Positions 26,180-34,487 of a stretch of DNA of 64,000 nt are shown one piece after another. The stretch is from Swingsia samuiensis (GTDB taxonomy: Bacteria; Pseudomonadota; Alphaproteobacteria; Acetobacterales; Acetobacteraceae): positions 2,099,215-2,163,214 of the forward strand of contig NZ_CP038141.1 in the NCBI RefSeq assembly GCF_006542355.1, written 5' to 3'. The first letter of the stretch is position 1. Each line of letters begins with the position of its first letter. The notes under the pieces are model-generated. The model had not been told where the DNA came from. It made no database searches and saw nothing but the letters and a program-made list of their open reading frames with translations. The translations under genes and the position numbers were made by a program.

Positions 26180-26641
26180 TTAGGCAGCTTGCTCGTTACT
26201 TGCTTGTCTTTGGCGATGTGACGCATCTGTTATAATAGGAATACGCCGAGGCTTTATCGCTTCAGGAAGGACTTGCTTCACAATAATAGTTAGCAAACCA
26301 TTTAAAAGCTCTGCTTTTTCTATTTCAATATGATCTGCCAAAACAAAACGACGCTCAAAAGCGCGTGTTGCTATCCCTCGATAGAGCCACTCACGTGCAC
26401 GAGCAGCTTCCGTTATATTCCCACGAATAACGAGCGTGTTATTTTCCTGCAAAACCTCAACTTCATCTGGAGAAAAACCAGCTAAAGCCATCGTTAAAGC
26501 ATACTCAGTTTCTGCAGTTTTTTCTATATTATATGGTGGATAACTAGGAATAGCCTGTGCATTTGCCGCTTTTCCTGCAACATGCGCAAGACGATCAAAT
26601 CCAATAGCACTCCGAAAAAGAGGAGTAAAATCATACCCCAT
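26180..26641 (-). CDS. Small heat-shock protein (Hsp20/IbpA family)
   Basis: 153-residue ATP-independent chaperone that holds unfolding proteins. The short N-terminal arm begins MGYDFTPLFRSAIGFDRLA, as in IbpA-type proteins. The alpha-crystallin domain (about 35-130) includes EYALTMALAGFSPDEVEV, then LVIRGNITEA and the FERRFVLADHIEIEKAELLNGLLTI stretch. The IxI-like C-terminal motif is RRIPIIT. The start is fixed by a strong AAAGGAGG site seven bases upstream. That site sits inside a hairpin with features of a ROSE thermometer, so heat-induced translation is likely. Confidence 0.92.
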   Translation of the reverse strand: MGYDFTPLFRSAIGFDRLAHVAGKAANAQAIPSYPPYNIEKTAETEYALTMALAGFSPDEVEVLQENNTLVIRGNITEAARAREWLYRGIATRAFERRFVLADHIEIEKAELLNGLLTIIVKQVLPEAIKPRRIPIITDASHRQRQASNEQAA

Positions 26642-26740
26642 AAGATACCTCCTTTAGGCAGGAATCATCTGTCTGGCTCCCAAATCTGGCGAACCCAATA
26701 AACAAAACTAAACACGACCCAAAGGCATCGTGTTATGTAT
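26642..26740 (-). promoter_or_regulatory. Putative ROSE-like RNA thermometer in the hsp20 leader
   Basis: The transcript leader on the minus strand can form two hairpins. The upstream one (26711-26734) pairs AACACGA with TCGTGTT and CC with GG. The downstream one (26644-26666) pairs GAT/ATC, CCT/AGG and CC/GG around a TAAA loop, leaving a bulged G in CCTGCC opposite the ribosome-binding site AGGAGG. Sequestration of the ribosome-binding site by a short YYGCY-type strand with an unpaired G is the hallmark of ROSE elements, which precede small heat-shock genes in many alphaproteobacteria. The pairing was done by eye. Confidence 0.55.
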
Positions 26741-26756
26741 TTACAGATGATTACTA

Positions 26757-26792
26757 CCCGATGTTTTTTCAAGAGTTTGAAAAAACATCGGG
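26757..26792 (-). terminator. Rho-independent terminator of rpmE
   Basis: Perfect 16-bp stem (CCCGATGTTTTTTCAA paired with its reverse complement) around GAGT, beginning 9 bases beyond the rpmE stop on the minus strand. The stem itself carries the T-rich arm. Confidence 0.8.
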
Positions 26793-26801
26793 AGGAGAAA
26801 A

Positions 26802-27029
26802 CTACTTCTTGCGGCTACCAATACCGGCAAAACGTTTATTAAATTTAGCCACCTGACCACCAGTATCAAGCATCCGTTGAACACCTGTCCATGCTGGATG
26901 AGATTTTGGATCAACGTCAAGACGCAACGTTGCGCCAGGCTTTCCGTACGTCGAACGGGTTTTAAATTCCGTTCCATCCGTCATAACGACGGTAATTTCA
27001 TGATATTCAGGATGAATTTCAGGCTTCAT
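26802..27029 (-). CDS. rpmE: 50S ribosomal protein L31
   Basis: 75 residues from the ATG at 27029 ([19 protein letters not shown]). The longer frame to 27077 does not match the family. The sequence is the alphaproteobacterial type of L31, with [20 protein letters not shown] and [20 protein letters not shown]. It has no CxxC zinc ligands, so it is a zinc-independent L31. It is a surface protein of the large subunit. The gene stands alone, with a terminator directly after it. Confidence 0.95.
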   Translation of the reverse strand: MKPEIHPEYHEITVVMTDGTEFKTRSTYGKPGATLRLDVDPKSHPAWTGVQRMLDTGGQVAKFNKRFAGIGSRKK

Positions 27030-27224
27030 GAATAGTTCTCCAAAAAGAAGGCTCCGATACCGACCGGAGCGAATCATTACGCGGGGTATAAAGGAATACC
27101 TTAAATGATGAAAGGCCTAGACCTTAAATTACAAAGTGTTTTTTATATTTTTATCACTCAACAAAAAAGAAACATTTTTACTTCAAATTCGTTTTAAAGA
27201 CTTCTAATACGAAAGGGAAACGAG

Positions 27225-27680
27225 ATGAGCGGATCCAAACATACTCTTCACACCCCTACATGGGTTGGAGATTTCAAAAATTTCATCATGCGTGGCAATG
27301 TTATTGACCTTGCCGTCGGTGTCGTTATCGGTGCAGCTTTTACGGCAATCGTAAACAGCGCGGTAAAAGATCTTATTACCCCACTCATTGGACTTGTTAC
27401 AGGCGGGGTTGATTTCTCAAATCTTTTTGTCACACTTAAAGGACCTCATCTTGCTACACTAGCTGAATCACAAAAAGCTGGTGCAGTCACTCTAAATGTG
27501 GGTATCTTCCTAAACGCCGTTATCCAGTTCTTAATTATTGCTTTCTTCATTTTCTGGGTCATTCGCTTAATCGGTAAATTACACCGCAAAGAAGAAGTCG
27601 TTGAAGCACCTCCAGCACCAACGAAAGAAGAAGTTCTTTTAACCGAGATCCGTGATCTGCTAGCAAGCAAACAGTCATAA
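27225..27680 (+). CDS. mscL: Large-conductance mechanosensitive channel
   Basis: 151 residues. The N-terminal helix and TM1 read [20 protein letters not shown], the hallmark of MscL, with the periplasmic loop at about 60-88 and TM2 [20 protein letters not shown]. The cytoplasmic helix carries charged [25 protein letters not shown]. It opens on membrane tension to release solutes during osmotic downshock. The ribosome-binding site is AAAGGGAAA. A small lipoprotein gene follows after 22 bases. Confidence 0.95.
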   Translation: MSGSKHTLHTPTWVGDFKNFIMRGNVIDLAVGVVIGAAFTAIVNSAVKDLITPLIGLVTGGVDFSNLFVTLKGPHLATLAESQKAGAVTLNVGIFLNAVIQFLIIAFFIFWVIRLIGKLHRKEEVVEAPPAPTKEEVLLTEIRDLLASKQS

Positions 27681-27702
27681 AAATTATGAGGCTTCCTTTA
27701 AG

Positions 27703-28029
27703 ATGCGCAGTTCTAATAAGAAAACAATACCTGCACTCATCTTAATAGGAAGCTTTCTCTCAGGGTGTATTACTCACCCTCAACGTACTGAAGGTGTACC
27801 ACCTTCTCCAAATGCACGTTTATATACCTTCCTCATTGCACATGGGATGGTAAGAGGAGCCCTTATTACAGGGCGCATATCCCCTCAGAATATACAGAAT
27901 GTCATTATCCTCGATCATGGTGCAGAACAGACTGCTCTTCAAGCAGCTCAAAAACAAACACCATCAGCCGTTAAAAAAGCAGATCTCAGTGTTGAGAAAC
28001 TTTTAAATGTTATTTCAATCAATAAATAA
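27703..28029 (+). CDS. Putative small lipoprotein of unknown function
   Basis: 108 residues with a lipoprotein signal (ALILIGSFLSGC), lipidated Cys at about residue 22. The mature chain includes PNARLYTFLIAHGMVRGALITGRI, a helical segment, and an Ala/Gln-rich stretch. I do not recognise a family. Conserved-looking helices and tight spacing to mscL suggest co-transcription, with the shared terminator just downstream. Confidence 0.65.
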   Translation: MRSSNKKTIPALILIGSFLSGCITHPQRTEGVPPSPNARLYTFLIAHGMVRGALITGRISPQNIQNVIILDHGAEQTALQAAQKQTPSAVKKADLSVEKLLNVISINK

Positions 28030-28032
28030 AAA

Positions 28033-28051
28033 ACCCGCCTAAAAGACGGGT
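28033..28051. terminator. Terminator between the lipoprotein gene and secF
   Basis: GC-rich stem ACCCGCC/GACGGGT (7 bp with one mismatch) around TAAAA, followed by CTTTCTTTA on the plus strand and by A/T-rich sequence on the other side. It lies just after the lipoprotein stop and 12 bases beyond secF's stop, so it may serve both convergent units. Confidence 0.7.
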
Positions 28052-28062
28052 CTTTCTTTATG

Positions 28063-28998
28063 TTAAACTTTTTCACTCTTTCTAAGGCGCTTATGCCCTA
28101 AAAGAAGCAATAACGGTGCTGCGATAAAAATAGACGAAGATGTCCCCACGACAATTCCAAACAGCATGACCGTAGCAAACCCAGTCAACGTACTTCCGCC
28201 AAATAACGCCAGTGGCAACGCAGCAAGAAATACGGTCATAGATGTACCCAATGTTCGGTTAAGTGTTTCATTAATCGATAAATTCAACAACTCTCTCAAA
28301 GGCATTGTCCGATATTTTCGTAAATTTTCACGAATTCTATCGTAAACAACAACTTTATCATTAGTAGAATACCCTAAAATAGTCAGTAGGGCTGCTACCA
28401 TAACAAGGTCAAACTCAAATCGGGTTACAGCGAGAAATCCAACTGTCTTAGTCAAATCGAGTATTAAAGTTACAACAGCACTAATCGCAAACTCTCGTTC
28501 AAATCGTATCCAGATATAAACAAGAATCATTAAAAGGCTGCACCCAAGAGCCAGAACCCCATCCCGGAACAACTCAGACGATACAGAGGCGCCCACAGCA
28601 TCTGCCCGCAGAACCTGTGTCCCTGGAAGCGCTTGAGCGATAGAACCTTTTACACCATCTACCAATTTTTGAGTTTGTGCTGCTTGGTTCACCCCTTCAG
28701 GAGCATTAATCGAAATACGTACATCTCGATCACTTCCAAAGGCTTGTATTGCATCAGGGTGAATATGAGCACGCTCTAACGCGGCTCGTATTACTCCAAA
28801 ATCAGCTTTTTGAGGAGTTTGCGCTTCCACGACAACTCCCCCTCTAAAATCTAACCCAAGCTTCAAACCCGGATGAAAAAAAAGAATGATTGATGCAATC
28901 GACAAAACTGCCGAAACAATCAACCCCATGTAACGACCTCGCATAAAGTCAATGCGACTATCATCACGAACAAAACGAAAAAGAGGGCGAGACAACAT
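28063..28998 (-). CDS. secF: Protein translocase subunit SecF
   Basis: About 311 residues and six transmembrane segments. The protein forms the SecDF proton-driven pulling complex with SecD in the inner membrane. Motifs are LKLGLDFRGGVVVEAQ after TM1 and the TM4-5 region TILGYSTNDKVVVYDRIREN, followed by NETLNRTLGTSMTVFLA. I prefer the ATG at 28998 (MLSRPLFRF), four bases after the secD stop; an ATG at 29037 would overlap secD and adds an atypical leader. Confidence 0.93.
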   Translation of the reverse strand: MLSRPLFRFVRDDSRIDFMRGRYMGLIVSAVLSIASIILFFHPGLKLGLDFRGGVVVEAQTPQKADFGVIRAALERAHIHPDAIQAFGSDRDVRISINAPEGVNQAAQTQKLVDGVKGSIAQALPGTQVLRADAVGASVSSELFRDGVLALGCSLLMILVYIWIRFEREFAISAVVTLILDLTKTVGFLAVTRFEFDLVMVAALLTILGYSTNDKVVVYDRIRENLRKYRTMPLRELLNLSINETLNRTLGTSMTVFLAALPLALFGGSTLTGFATVMLFGIVVGTSSSIFIAAPLLLLLGHKRLRKSEKV

Positions 28999-29002
28999 GA
29001 TG

Positions 29003-30547
29003 TTAAACCGGCAGTTTTTTAGGACGGGTACGGGCATACCACCTTACGATAAGCAACCGTGAAAGAAGCAAAGTCGTAAAAAGGGTAGTTACGATACCAA
29101 TCGTGATTGTTAGAGCAAAATTACGAACGGGACCCGTTCCAAAAACGAACAGCATTACGTGCGCCAGAAAAGCTGTTGCATTACTATCAATAATCGTACC
29201 TGTTGCGCGCTCAAAGCCTGCTTGTAATGCTTGAAGAGGAGGGCGGCCTCTTTTCACTTCCTCGCGAATACGCTCGTTAATCAGAATGTTAGCATCCACC
29301 GCCATACCAAGGGTCAACAACATACCCGCCATACCAGGCAGCGTCAGAGTTGCTTGGAAAAGCGAAAGGATAGCTACCATAAGGATTAAGTTAGCAAACA
29401 AGGCTATATCAGCATATAAGCCAAAGCGCGCATAAAAGAGCGCCATAAACATTACGACCAGAACAAAACCAACTCCAAGGCTGATAATGCCTGCACGTAT
29501 AGAAGCGGCCCCTAAACTTGGGCCAATTGTCCGCTGCTCTACTACAGCAAGCGGAGCGGGAAGGGCGCCGGCACGTAATAAGAGGGCTAAGTCAGATGCT
29601 GACCGGGCATTAAACCCTCCTGTAATCTGGCCACTCCCAGCTGTAATTGGATTGATAATGTTCGGCGCTTCAATCACTTTATTATCAAGAACAATTGCAA
29701 AGCGTTTATTAACATTCTCACGTGTCACATTTGCAAAAGCTGTTGCGCCTGTACTATTTAACTGAAATGTAACAGCCCACCCGCCTGTTTGTTGGTCGAT
29801 TACAGCACCAGCATTTGTTAAGTCAGCACCATCAACATCAATATGATCCTGTACTGCAACTTGGGTATGAGTACTGATATCTTCCAGCATAGTAGAACCC
29901 ATACTTGCTACATTTGGGTTCGGTGCCAATAAGCGGAATGTTAGCCGTGCTGTCGTTCCTAAAAGCGTTTTGATATGTTCTGGATCACTAACACCTGGCA
30001 ACTCAACAACAATTTGGTCATCACCTTGACGAGCGATACTCGGATCTACCGCTCCAGTCGCATCAATACGTCGCCGAACAATCTCAATCGATTGGGAAAC
30101 AGCTTCTCGTGCTCGTTGGAGTAACGCATCGTGTTGAAGCGTTATAAGGATACGTCCATCTTTTTCTGAAATAGAGAATTCATTTGGAACACTCTGCGGA
30201 ATAGCTTCAACAGCTTTCATATCTGCTGTGCGTTCACTTTCAGAACGAGCCTCAAAGCTTAAAACGCCTGCCTGGTCATCTTTCTGAAAGTCTCTATATC
30301 CAAGAGACTTATCTAAAAGAGACTGACGAGCTTGGTCCTGTAAGGATTGTAATCTGTCATGCTGGAGAGATTTTAAATCCAATTGCAAAAGAAGGTATGA
30401 CCCTCCACGCAAATCAAGCCCCAGATGAACCTGTCGCCATGGCAGCGCTGGCGAAGGTGATTTGATAAAGTTTGGCAGACAAAGCAGGGCACCAATTAGA
30501 CAGACGCTAATGATACCCAACATTTTAAGCCGGCTGTAATACATCAT
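29003..30547 (-). CDS. secD: Protein translocase subunit SecD
   Basis: 514 residues. TM1 is followed by the VHLGLDLRGGSYLLLQL motif. The large periplasmic P1 domain spans about 60-330, including the FQLNSTGATAFANVT part. The six-helix C-terminal region has LTLGMAVDANILINERIREE with the conserved Asp, and ATGTIIDSNATAF. It partners SecF for export of proteins into the periplasm. The upstream 140 bases shared with the divergent oxidoreductase gene should hold both promoters. No yajC is adjacent within the window. Confidence 0.95.
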   Translation of the reverse strand: MMYYSRLKMLGIISVCLIGALLCLPNFIKSPSPALPWRQVHLGLDLRGGSYLLLQLDLKSLQHDRLQSLQDQARQSLLDKSLGYRDFQKDDQAGVLSFEARSESERTADMKAVEAIPQSVPNEFSISEKDGRILITLQHDALLQRAREAVSQSIEIVRRRIDATGAVDPSIARQGDDQIVVELPGVSDPEHIKTLLGTTARLTFRLLAPNPNVASMGSTMLEDISTHTQVAVQDHIDVDGADLTNAGAVIDQQTGGWAVTFQLNSTGATAFANVTRENVNKRFAIVLDNKVIEAPNIINPITAGSGQITGGFNARSASDLALLLRAGALPAPLAVVEQRTIGPSLGAASIRAGIISLGVGFVLVVMFMALFYARFGLYADIALFANLILMVAILSLFQATLTLPGMAGMLLTLGMAVDANILINERIREEVKRGRPPLQALQAGFERATGTIIDSNATAFLAHVMLFVFGTGPVRNFALTITIGIVTTLFTTLLLSRLLIVRWYARTRPKKLPV

Positions 30548-30690
30548 AACGGTTCGAGATGTCCTCGGCGAAGGGTGGACTCACTACATGTATGCCGGAA
30601 CATGCCGCTTTCACAACGCCGATGCAACCTATGAACAACAATCATTCATCATAGTCTTGCTAAAAATTACACGACTGATAGTGTTTTTCT

Positions 30691-31674
30691 ATGAATATTC
30701 AAAAACAACTTCGTGTAGGCATTGTTGGCGCCGGACATTTTGGCAGATTCCATGCTCTCAAATCGGCATCCAATCCATCAGAACACCTGATTGCTCTTTA
30801 TGATCCAGACATCAAGCGTGCTCAATCTGTTGCCCATGAAGTAAAATGTTCTATTGCCTCTGATTATCAGAGCCTTTTAAAACATGTTGATGCTATCATT
30901 ATTGCTGCCCCCGCTGAATTTCATTTCACTTTAGCAAGCGAGGCTCTTCAGGCTGGCAAGCATGTCCTCGTGGAAAAGCCCATTTCTGCAACACTGGATG
31001 AAGCATATCAACTTGCCAAGATAGCAAAAGAAACCAACCAAGTTTTGCAAGTAGGCCATTTATTAAGATATTCAGCTGAACATAAAGCAATTACAGAACG
31101 CGTAAAAAGACCTCTTTATATTGAGGCAACACGTATTGCCCCTTTTAAACCAAGAGGGATCGACGTTTCTGTCATTCTTGACCTTATGATCCATGATATC
31201 GATCTTGTTCTTTCTATCGTTGATAGTCCCATTGCTGAAATTGATGCCCTTGGCGCTGCTGTTTCTAGTGAGCATGAAGATATTGCGAACGCACGCCTAC
31301 GCTTTGAAAATGGCTGTGTGGCTACAATTACAGCAAGTCGAATTTCACTGAAAACAGAACGTCGCATGCGTCTCTTTTCTCAAGACGGCTATTTATCTGC
31401 TGATTTTATGGAGCGTAAACTTACTTTTATTGGTCGAGAAAAAGGAATTATTCTTCCAGGGACAGGGGGGTTTAAACGCGAATCAGTCAGTTGGAAAGAG
31501 CATGATAATTTAGCGGTGGAGCATCAAGCTTTTGTCGCTTCTTGCCTTGAAGGGGCTCCCGTTCTTGTTGATGCCCAAGCAGGGATTCGTGCTTTAGATA
31601 CTGCAATACGAGTAACAGAGAGCATAAAAAACTCTCGTAAAATTATGGAAATTTCTGGCCTTATTACTCCTTAG
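30691..31674 (+). CDS. Gfo/Idh/MocA-family NAD(P)-dependent oxidoreductase
   Basis: 327 residues. The Rossmann motif is RVGIVGAGHFGRFHA at about 8-22, and the conserved EKP motif is HVLVEKPISATLDEA near 91-105. The middle substrate domain includes DLMIHDIDLVLSIVDSP with the His-Asp pair. The family oxidises or epimerises sugars and inositols. The substrate is unknown, and no sugar operon flanks it. It is divergent from secD and stands alone, ending 16 bases from the stop of the convergent ABC-F gene. Confidence 0.85.
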   Translation: MNIQKQLRVGIVGAGHFGRFHALKSASNPSEHLIALYDPDIKRAQSVAHEVKCSIASDYQSLLKHVDAIIIAAPAEFHFTLASEALQAGKHVLVEKPISATLDEAYQLAKIAKETNQVLQVGHLLRYSAEHKAITERVKRPLYIEATRIAPFKPRGIDVSVILDLMIHDIDLVLSIVDSPIAEIDALGAAVSSEHEDIANARLRFENGCVATITASRISLKTERRMRLFSQDGYLSADFMERKLTFIGREKGIILPGTGGFKRESVSWKEHDNLAVEHQAFVASCLEGAPVLVDAQAGIRALDTAIRVTESIKNSRKIMEISGLITP

Positions 31675-31690
31675 AGAGCCCTAAGACTTA

Positions 31691-33499
31691 TTACCCTTCA
31701 AGTTCCTCTTTTTTTACCTCCAACTCCAGCCACAACTCTTCACACTCCTGTAATTCTTTTTCTTTCTTCTCTAAAAGGTCGGTCGTTTTTTTAAATTTAT
31801 CAGGTTCACGACTATAAAGCTCAGGATCAGACAAAATATCCTGAAAGGCTTGTATTTCCTTTTCTAGCTTAGCCATTTTTGCAGGGAGTAAATCTAACTC
31901 CCTCTTGTCTTTATAACTTAACTTTGTTTGTTTTTTTACGGTTTTTGCAGTCGCTTTAGTGCTGCCTATATCCTCATTTTTTTCATTATTGGTTCGCTCA
32001 GCCGGTGCTTGACCACGTCGCTGAACCAGCATATCGGAATATCCACCCGCATACTCCACCCAACGCCCATCACCTTCCGCAACCAACACTGAGCTAGCAA
32101 CCCGGTCGAGAAAATCACGATCATGGCTCACCAGCAAAACGGTTCCCGCATAATCTGACAACATTTCCTGCAACAAATCTAAGGTCTCTAGATCCAAATC
32201 ATTTGTTGGTTCATCCAGCACGATCAAGTTAGATGGCTTAGCCAAAGCGCAGGCCAAAGCTAGTCGCCCACGCTCTCCACCTGATAATTTAGCAACTGGT
32301 GTCCGTGCTTGTTCAGGGCGAAACAAAAACTCTTTCATGTACCCAATAACATGGCACTTTTCATTTCCAACCTGCACCATGTCTCCACTTCCACCCGTTA
32401 AAGTATCCGCTAGAGTTTTATTAGGATTTAAATCCTCACGTTGCTGATCTAAAGTCACCATAGAAACGGAAGGGCCGATATAAACACTTCCTTCTTGAGG
32501 TAATAACTTTCCCGTTAGCAATCGAATGAGCGTTGTCTTTCCAGCCCCGTTTGCGCCAACCAACCCTAATCGATCACCACGTAAAATTTTTAAGTCAAGA
32601 TCCGCAACAATAGATCGGTCAGGATATGACCACGATATGTTTTCTGCACCAACTGTGATCTTTCCTCCACTTTCTGATTCTACAGCCTCCATCTTTAAAG
32701 TGCCGTTTGATCGAGCAGAAAATTCACGACGTTGATTCCGAAGTTGGGCTAATTCCGCAACGCGCCTCACATTTCGTTTTCGGCGTGCTGTGACGCCATA
32801 ACGCATCCAATCTTCTTCACGAGCTATTTTACGATCTAGCTTATGTGCATCGCGTTCTTCATTTTCTAAAATTTCATCACGCCAGGCTTCATATCGAGCA
32901 AAGCCTTGGTCAAGCTGACGCGTTTTCCCATGCTCCAACCAGACGACACTTCGTGACAAAGTCTCTAAAAGACGACGATCATGGCTAATCACAATCATAG
33001 CCATCTGTGACGAAATAAGTTCTTTTTCGAGCCACGTTATTGTTGGAAGGTCAAGATGATTAGTTGGTTCATCAAGGAGAAGCAAATCTGCATTGGCGGC
33101 GAGGGCCCTGGCCAGCGCTGTACGACGCACTTCTCCGCCAGAAAGGTTTTGACAGTTTTCTTCCCCTGTCATACCTAATTCAGAAAGCATGGCACGGGCG
33201 CGATAATGCTCTGTCTCTTCTAAATCTTCTACAACATAATCAAATGTTGTCGGATATGCAGATAAATCAGGCTCTTGTGCAAGATAATGAACTTTTACGC
33301 CAGGCTGAACAAACCTTACACCATCATCAGGTAAAATCTCACCCGCAACAATTTTTAGGAGTGTTGACTTACCTGATCCATTCCGCCCGACAAGACAGAT
33401 ACGCTCTCCAGCAGAAACGGAAAGCTCTGCTTCGTCCAATAAGGGGCGCCCACCTAAAGTATAAGTAATATTCTGGAGTGTTAAAATGGGTGCTGACAT
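31691..33499 (-). CDS. uup: ABC-F family ATPase (Uup-like)
   Basis: 602 residues from the ATG at 33499 (MSAPILTLQNITYTLGG). Two ABC modules are present: Walker A GRNGSGKSTLLKI with LSGGEVRRTALARAL, and GANGAGKTTLIRL with LSGGERGRLALACAL. They are joined by the ABC-F linker (DRKIAREEDWMRYGVTARRK). A C-terminal coiled coil (about 530-602, LPAKMAKLEKEIQAFQD) is typical of Uup. It is a cytosolic, ribosome-associated or DNA-binding translation factor with no membrane partner. The start excludes nine extra upstream residues that lack homology. It lies 56 bases downstream of phyR with a hairpin between. Confidence 0.9.
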   Translation of the reverse strand: MSAPILTLQNITYTLGGRPLLDEAELSVSAGERICLVGRNGSGKSTLLKIVAGEILPDDGVRFVQPGVKVHYLAQEPDLSAYPTTFDYVVEDLEETEHYRARAMLSELGMTGEENCQNLSGGEVRRTALARALAANADLLLLDEPTNHLDLPTITWLEKELISSQMAMIVISHDRRLLETLSRSVVWLEHGKTRQLDQGFARYEAWRDEILENEERDAHKLDRKIAREEDWMRYGVTARRKRNVRRVAELAQLRNQRREFSARSNGTLKMEAVESESGGKITVGAENISWSYPDRSIVADLDLKILRGDRLGLVGANGAGKTTLIRLLTGKLLPQEGSVYIGPSVSMVTLDQQREDLNPNKTLADTLTGGSGDMVQVGNEKCHVIGYMKEFLFRPEQARTPVAKLSGGERGRLALACALAKPSNLIVLDEPTNDLDLETLDLLQEMLSDYAGTVLLVSHDRDFLDRVASSVLVAEGDGRWVEYAGGYSDMLVQRRGQAPAERTNNEKNEDIGSTKATAKTVKKQTKLSYKDKRELDLLPAKMAKLEKEIQAFQDILSDPELYSREPDKFKKTTDLLEKKEKELQECEELWLELEVKKEELEG

Positions 33500-33540
33500 A
33501 CTTTTGTATGTATTCCTTAAAGGCAAACTTTAAAAATGAT

Positions 33541-33569
33541 TTTCTCCTTTGCTTTTTACAAAGGAGAAA
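33541..33569 (-). terminator. Terminator hairpin overlapping the 3' end of phyR
   Basis: An 11-bp perfect stem TTTCTCCTTTG/CAAAGGAGAAA surrounds a 7-base loop. Read on the minus strand it includes the last codons and stop of phyR (SPL*, stop at 33556-33558) and is followed by a T-run (ATTTTTAAAG). It probably ends the phyR transcript and reduces read-through into uup. Confidence 0.65.
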
Positions 33570-34287
33570 CCCCTCCCGTCACAGCTTGATAGGTCGCAAC
33601 AGCAAGGGCCATAGGCTCAAAAGGCTTTGTAATAATAAACGGAGGTTCATGGAGGCCGCCTTGAAGTAACCGCTCAGGATACGCTGTCACAAAAATGACA
33701 GGGGTTTTGTGGTTCTGTAAAATGCGGCCGACAGCACTCATACCGTCACCACCATTCCCAAGGTTTATATCTGCCAGAATTAAGCCAGGGTTTTTCTCTT
33801 CAGCTAGCTTCACTGCATCAGTTTCTGTATGAGCAATCCCCGCAATTGTATGCCCACAACGCTCAACCAAGTCTTGAATATCCAGAGCAATAATTGGTTC
33901 ATCTTCAATAATTAAAACAGTTGTTTGCGCTATATCTTGTAAGGCTTTTCGAGCAACACACAACTCTTTAGCTGCATCATCTTCTGTTAGACCAACAACT
34001 TTTGCTGCTGATTCTAATCCTTGTTCCTCTAGGGAAGTGAGCAACAAAAGGGCTCTTTGTTGGAATGATATGCCTGTTTTAAAGCTGTAATCTTTTGCAA
34101 GATCCGTAAGAAGTTCTTTATACAGAAAGAGCCTAGCAGAAATTTCACGAGGTTCTTCGAAAGAAATTCTTTTTAAAACCTTTTCTAAAAGAAGATCTCC
34201 CTGCGCACGGTCTCCCGTCAAAGCACGCGCAAAACGACGAGCATAAGGAAGCGCCTTGATAAATTCCTGACGTACCTTATCAGTCAT
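33556..34287 (-). CDS. phyR: General stress response regulator PhyR
   Basis: 243 residues in the characteristic PhyR layout. An N-terminal sigma-like domain (about 1-120, ECF sigma2/sigma4 mimic, EFIKALPYARRFARALTGDR) is followed by a C-terminal receiver domain. The phosphoacceptor is Asp173 (LILADINLG), with acidic residues E128/D129/E130 and Lys221 (ITKPFEP). In alphaproteobacteria phosphorylated PhyR binds the anti-sigma NepR and releases the sigma factor EcfG. NepR, two ECF sigma factors and a HisKA_2 kinase are encoded across the next 3.5 kb, so the complete partner-switch is present. It is transcribed divergently from the first ECF sigma gene. Confidence 0.95.
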   Translation of the reverse strand: MTDKVRQEFIKALPYARRFARALTGDRAQGDLLLEKVLKRISFEEPREISARLFLYKELLTDLAKDYSFKTGISFQQRALLLLTSLEEQGLESAAKVVGLTEDDAAKELCVARKALQDIAQTTVLIIEDEPIIALDIQDLVERCGHTIAGIAHTETDAVKLAEEKNPGLILADINLGNGGDGMSAVGRILQNHKTPVIFVTAYPERLLQGGLHEPPFIITKPFEPMALAVATYQAVTGGVSPL

Positions 34288-34432
34288 GAGAAAAACTATC
34301 CTTTAAATGCAATATCAACATCGTTAACGTATCGTTCAACAATAGCATAGCGTTATATACATAAACTCACGTCGCAAACATGTCATAGGTTTATCTAAAA
34401 TCAAACCCTTTAAAAAACACCGATGATTCTGA

Positions 34433-34438
34433 TATACT
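34433..34438 (+). promoter_or_regulatory. Possible -10 element of the first ecfG gene
   Basis: TATACT preceded by an A/T-rich TTTAAA 17-19 bases upstream resembles a weak sigma70 promoter. If used, transcription starts near 34446, which would place the conserved N-terminal coding part and the AGGA-like ribosome-binding site at 34476-34479 inside the mRNA. I found no GGAAC-N16-17-CGTT stress promoter between phyR and this gene. Confidence 0.3.
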
Positions 34439-34487
34439 ACATCTCAAGCAAAACCAACAACGCTTCCCTCTTTGTAGGATAAAAAAT

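Noticed and set aside
34288..34487. EcfG-type promoters for phyR and the first ecfG
   Set aside because: No GGAAC with a CGTT at 16-17 bases was found on either strand here; the closest (TGAAC on the minus strand) fails at both boxes.
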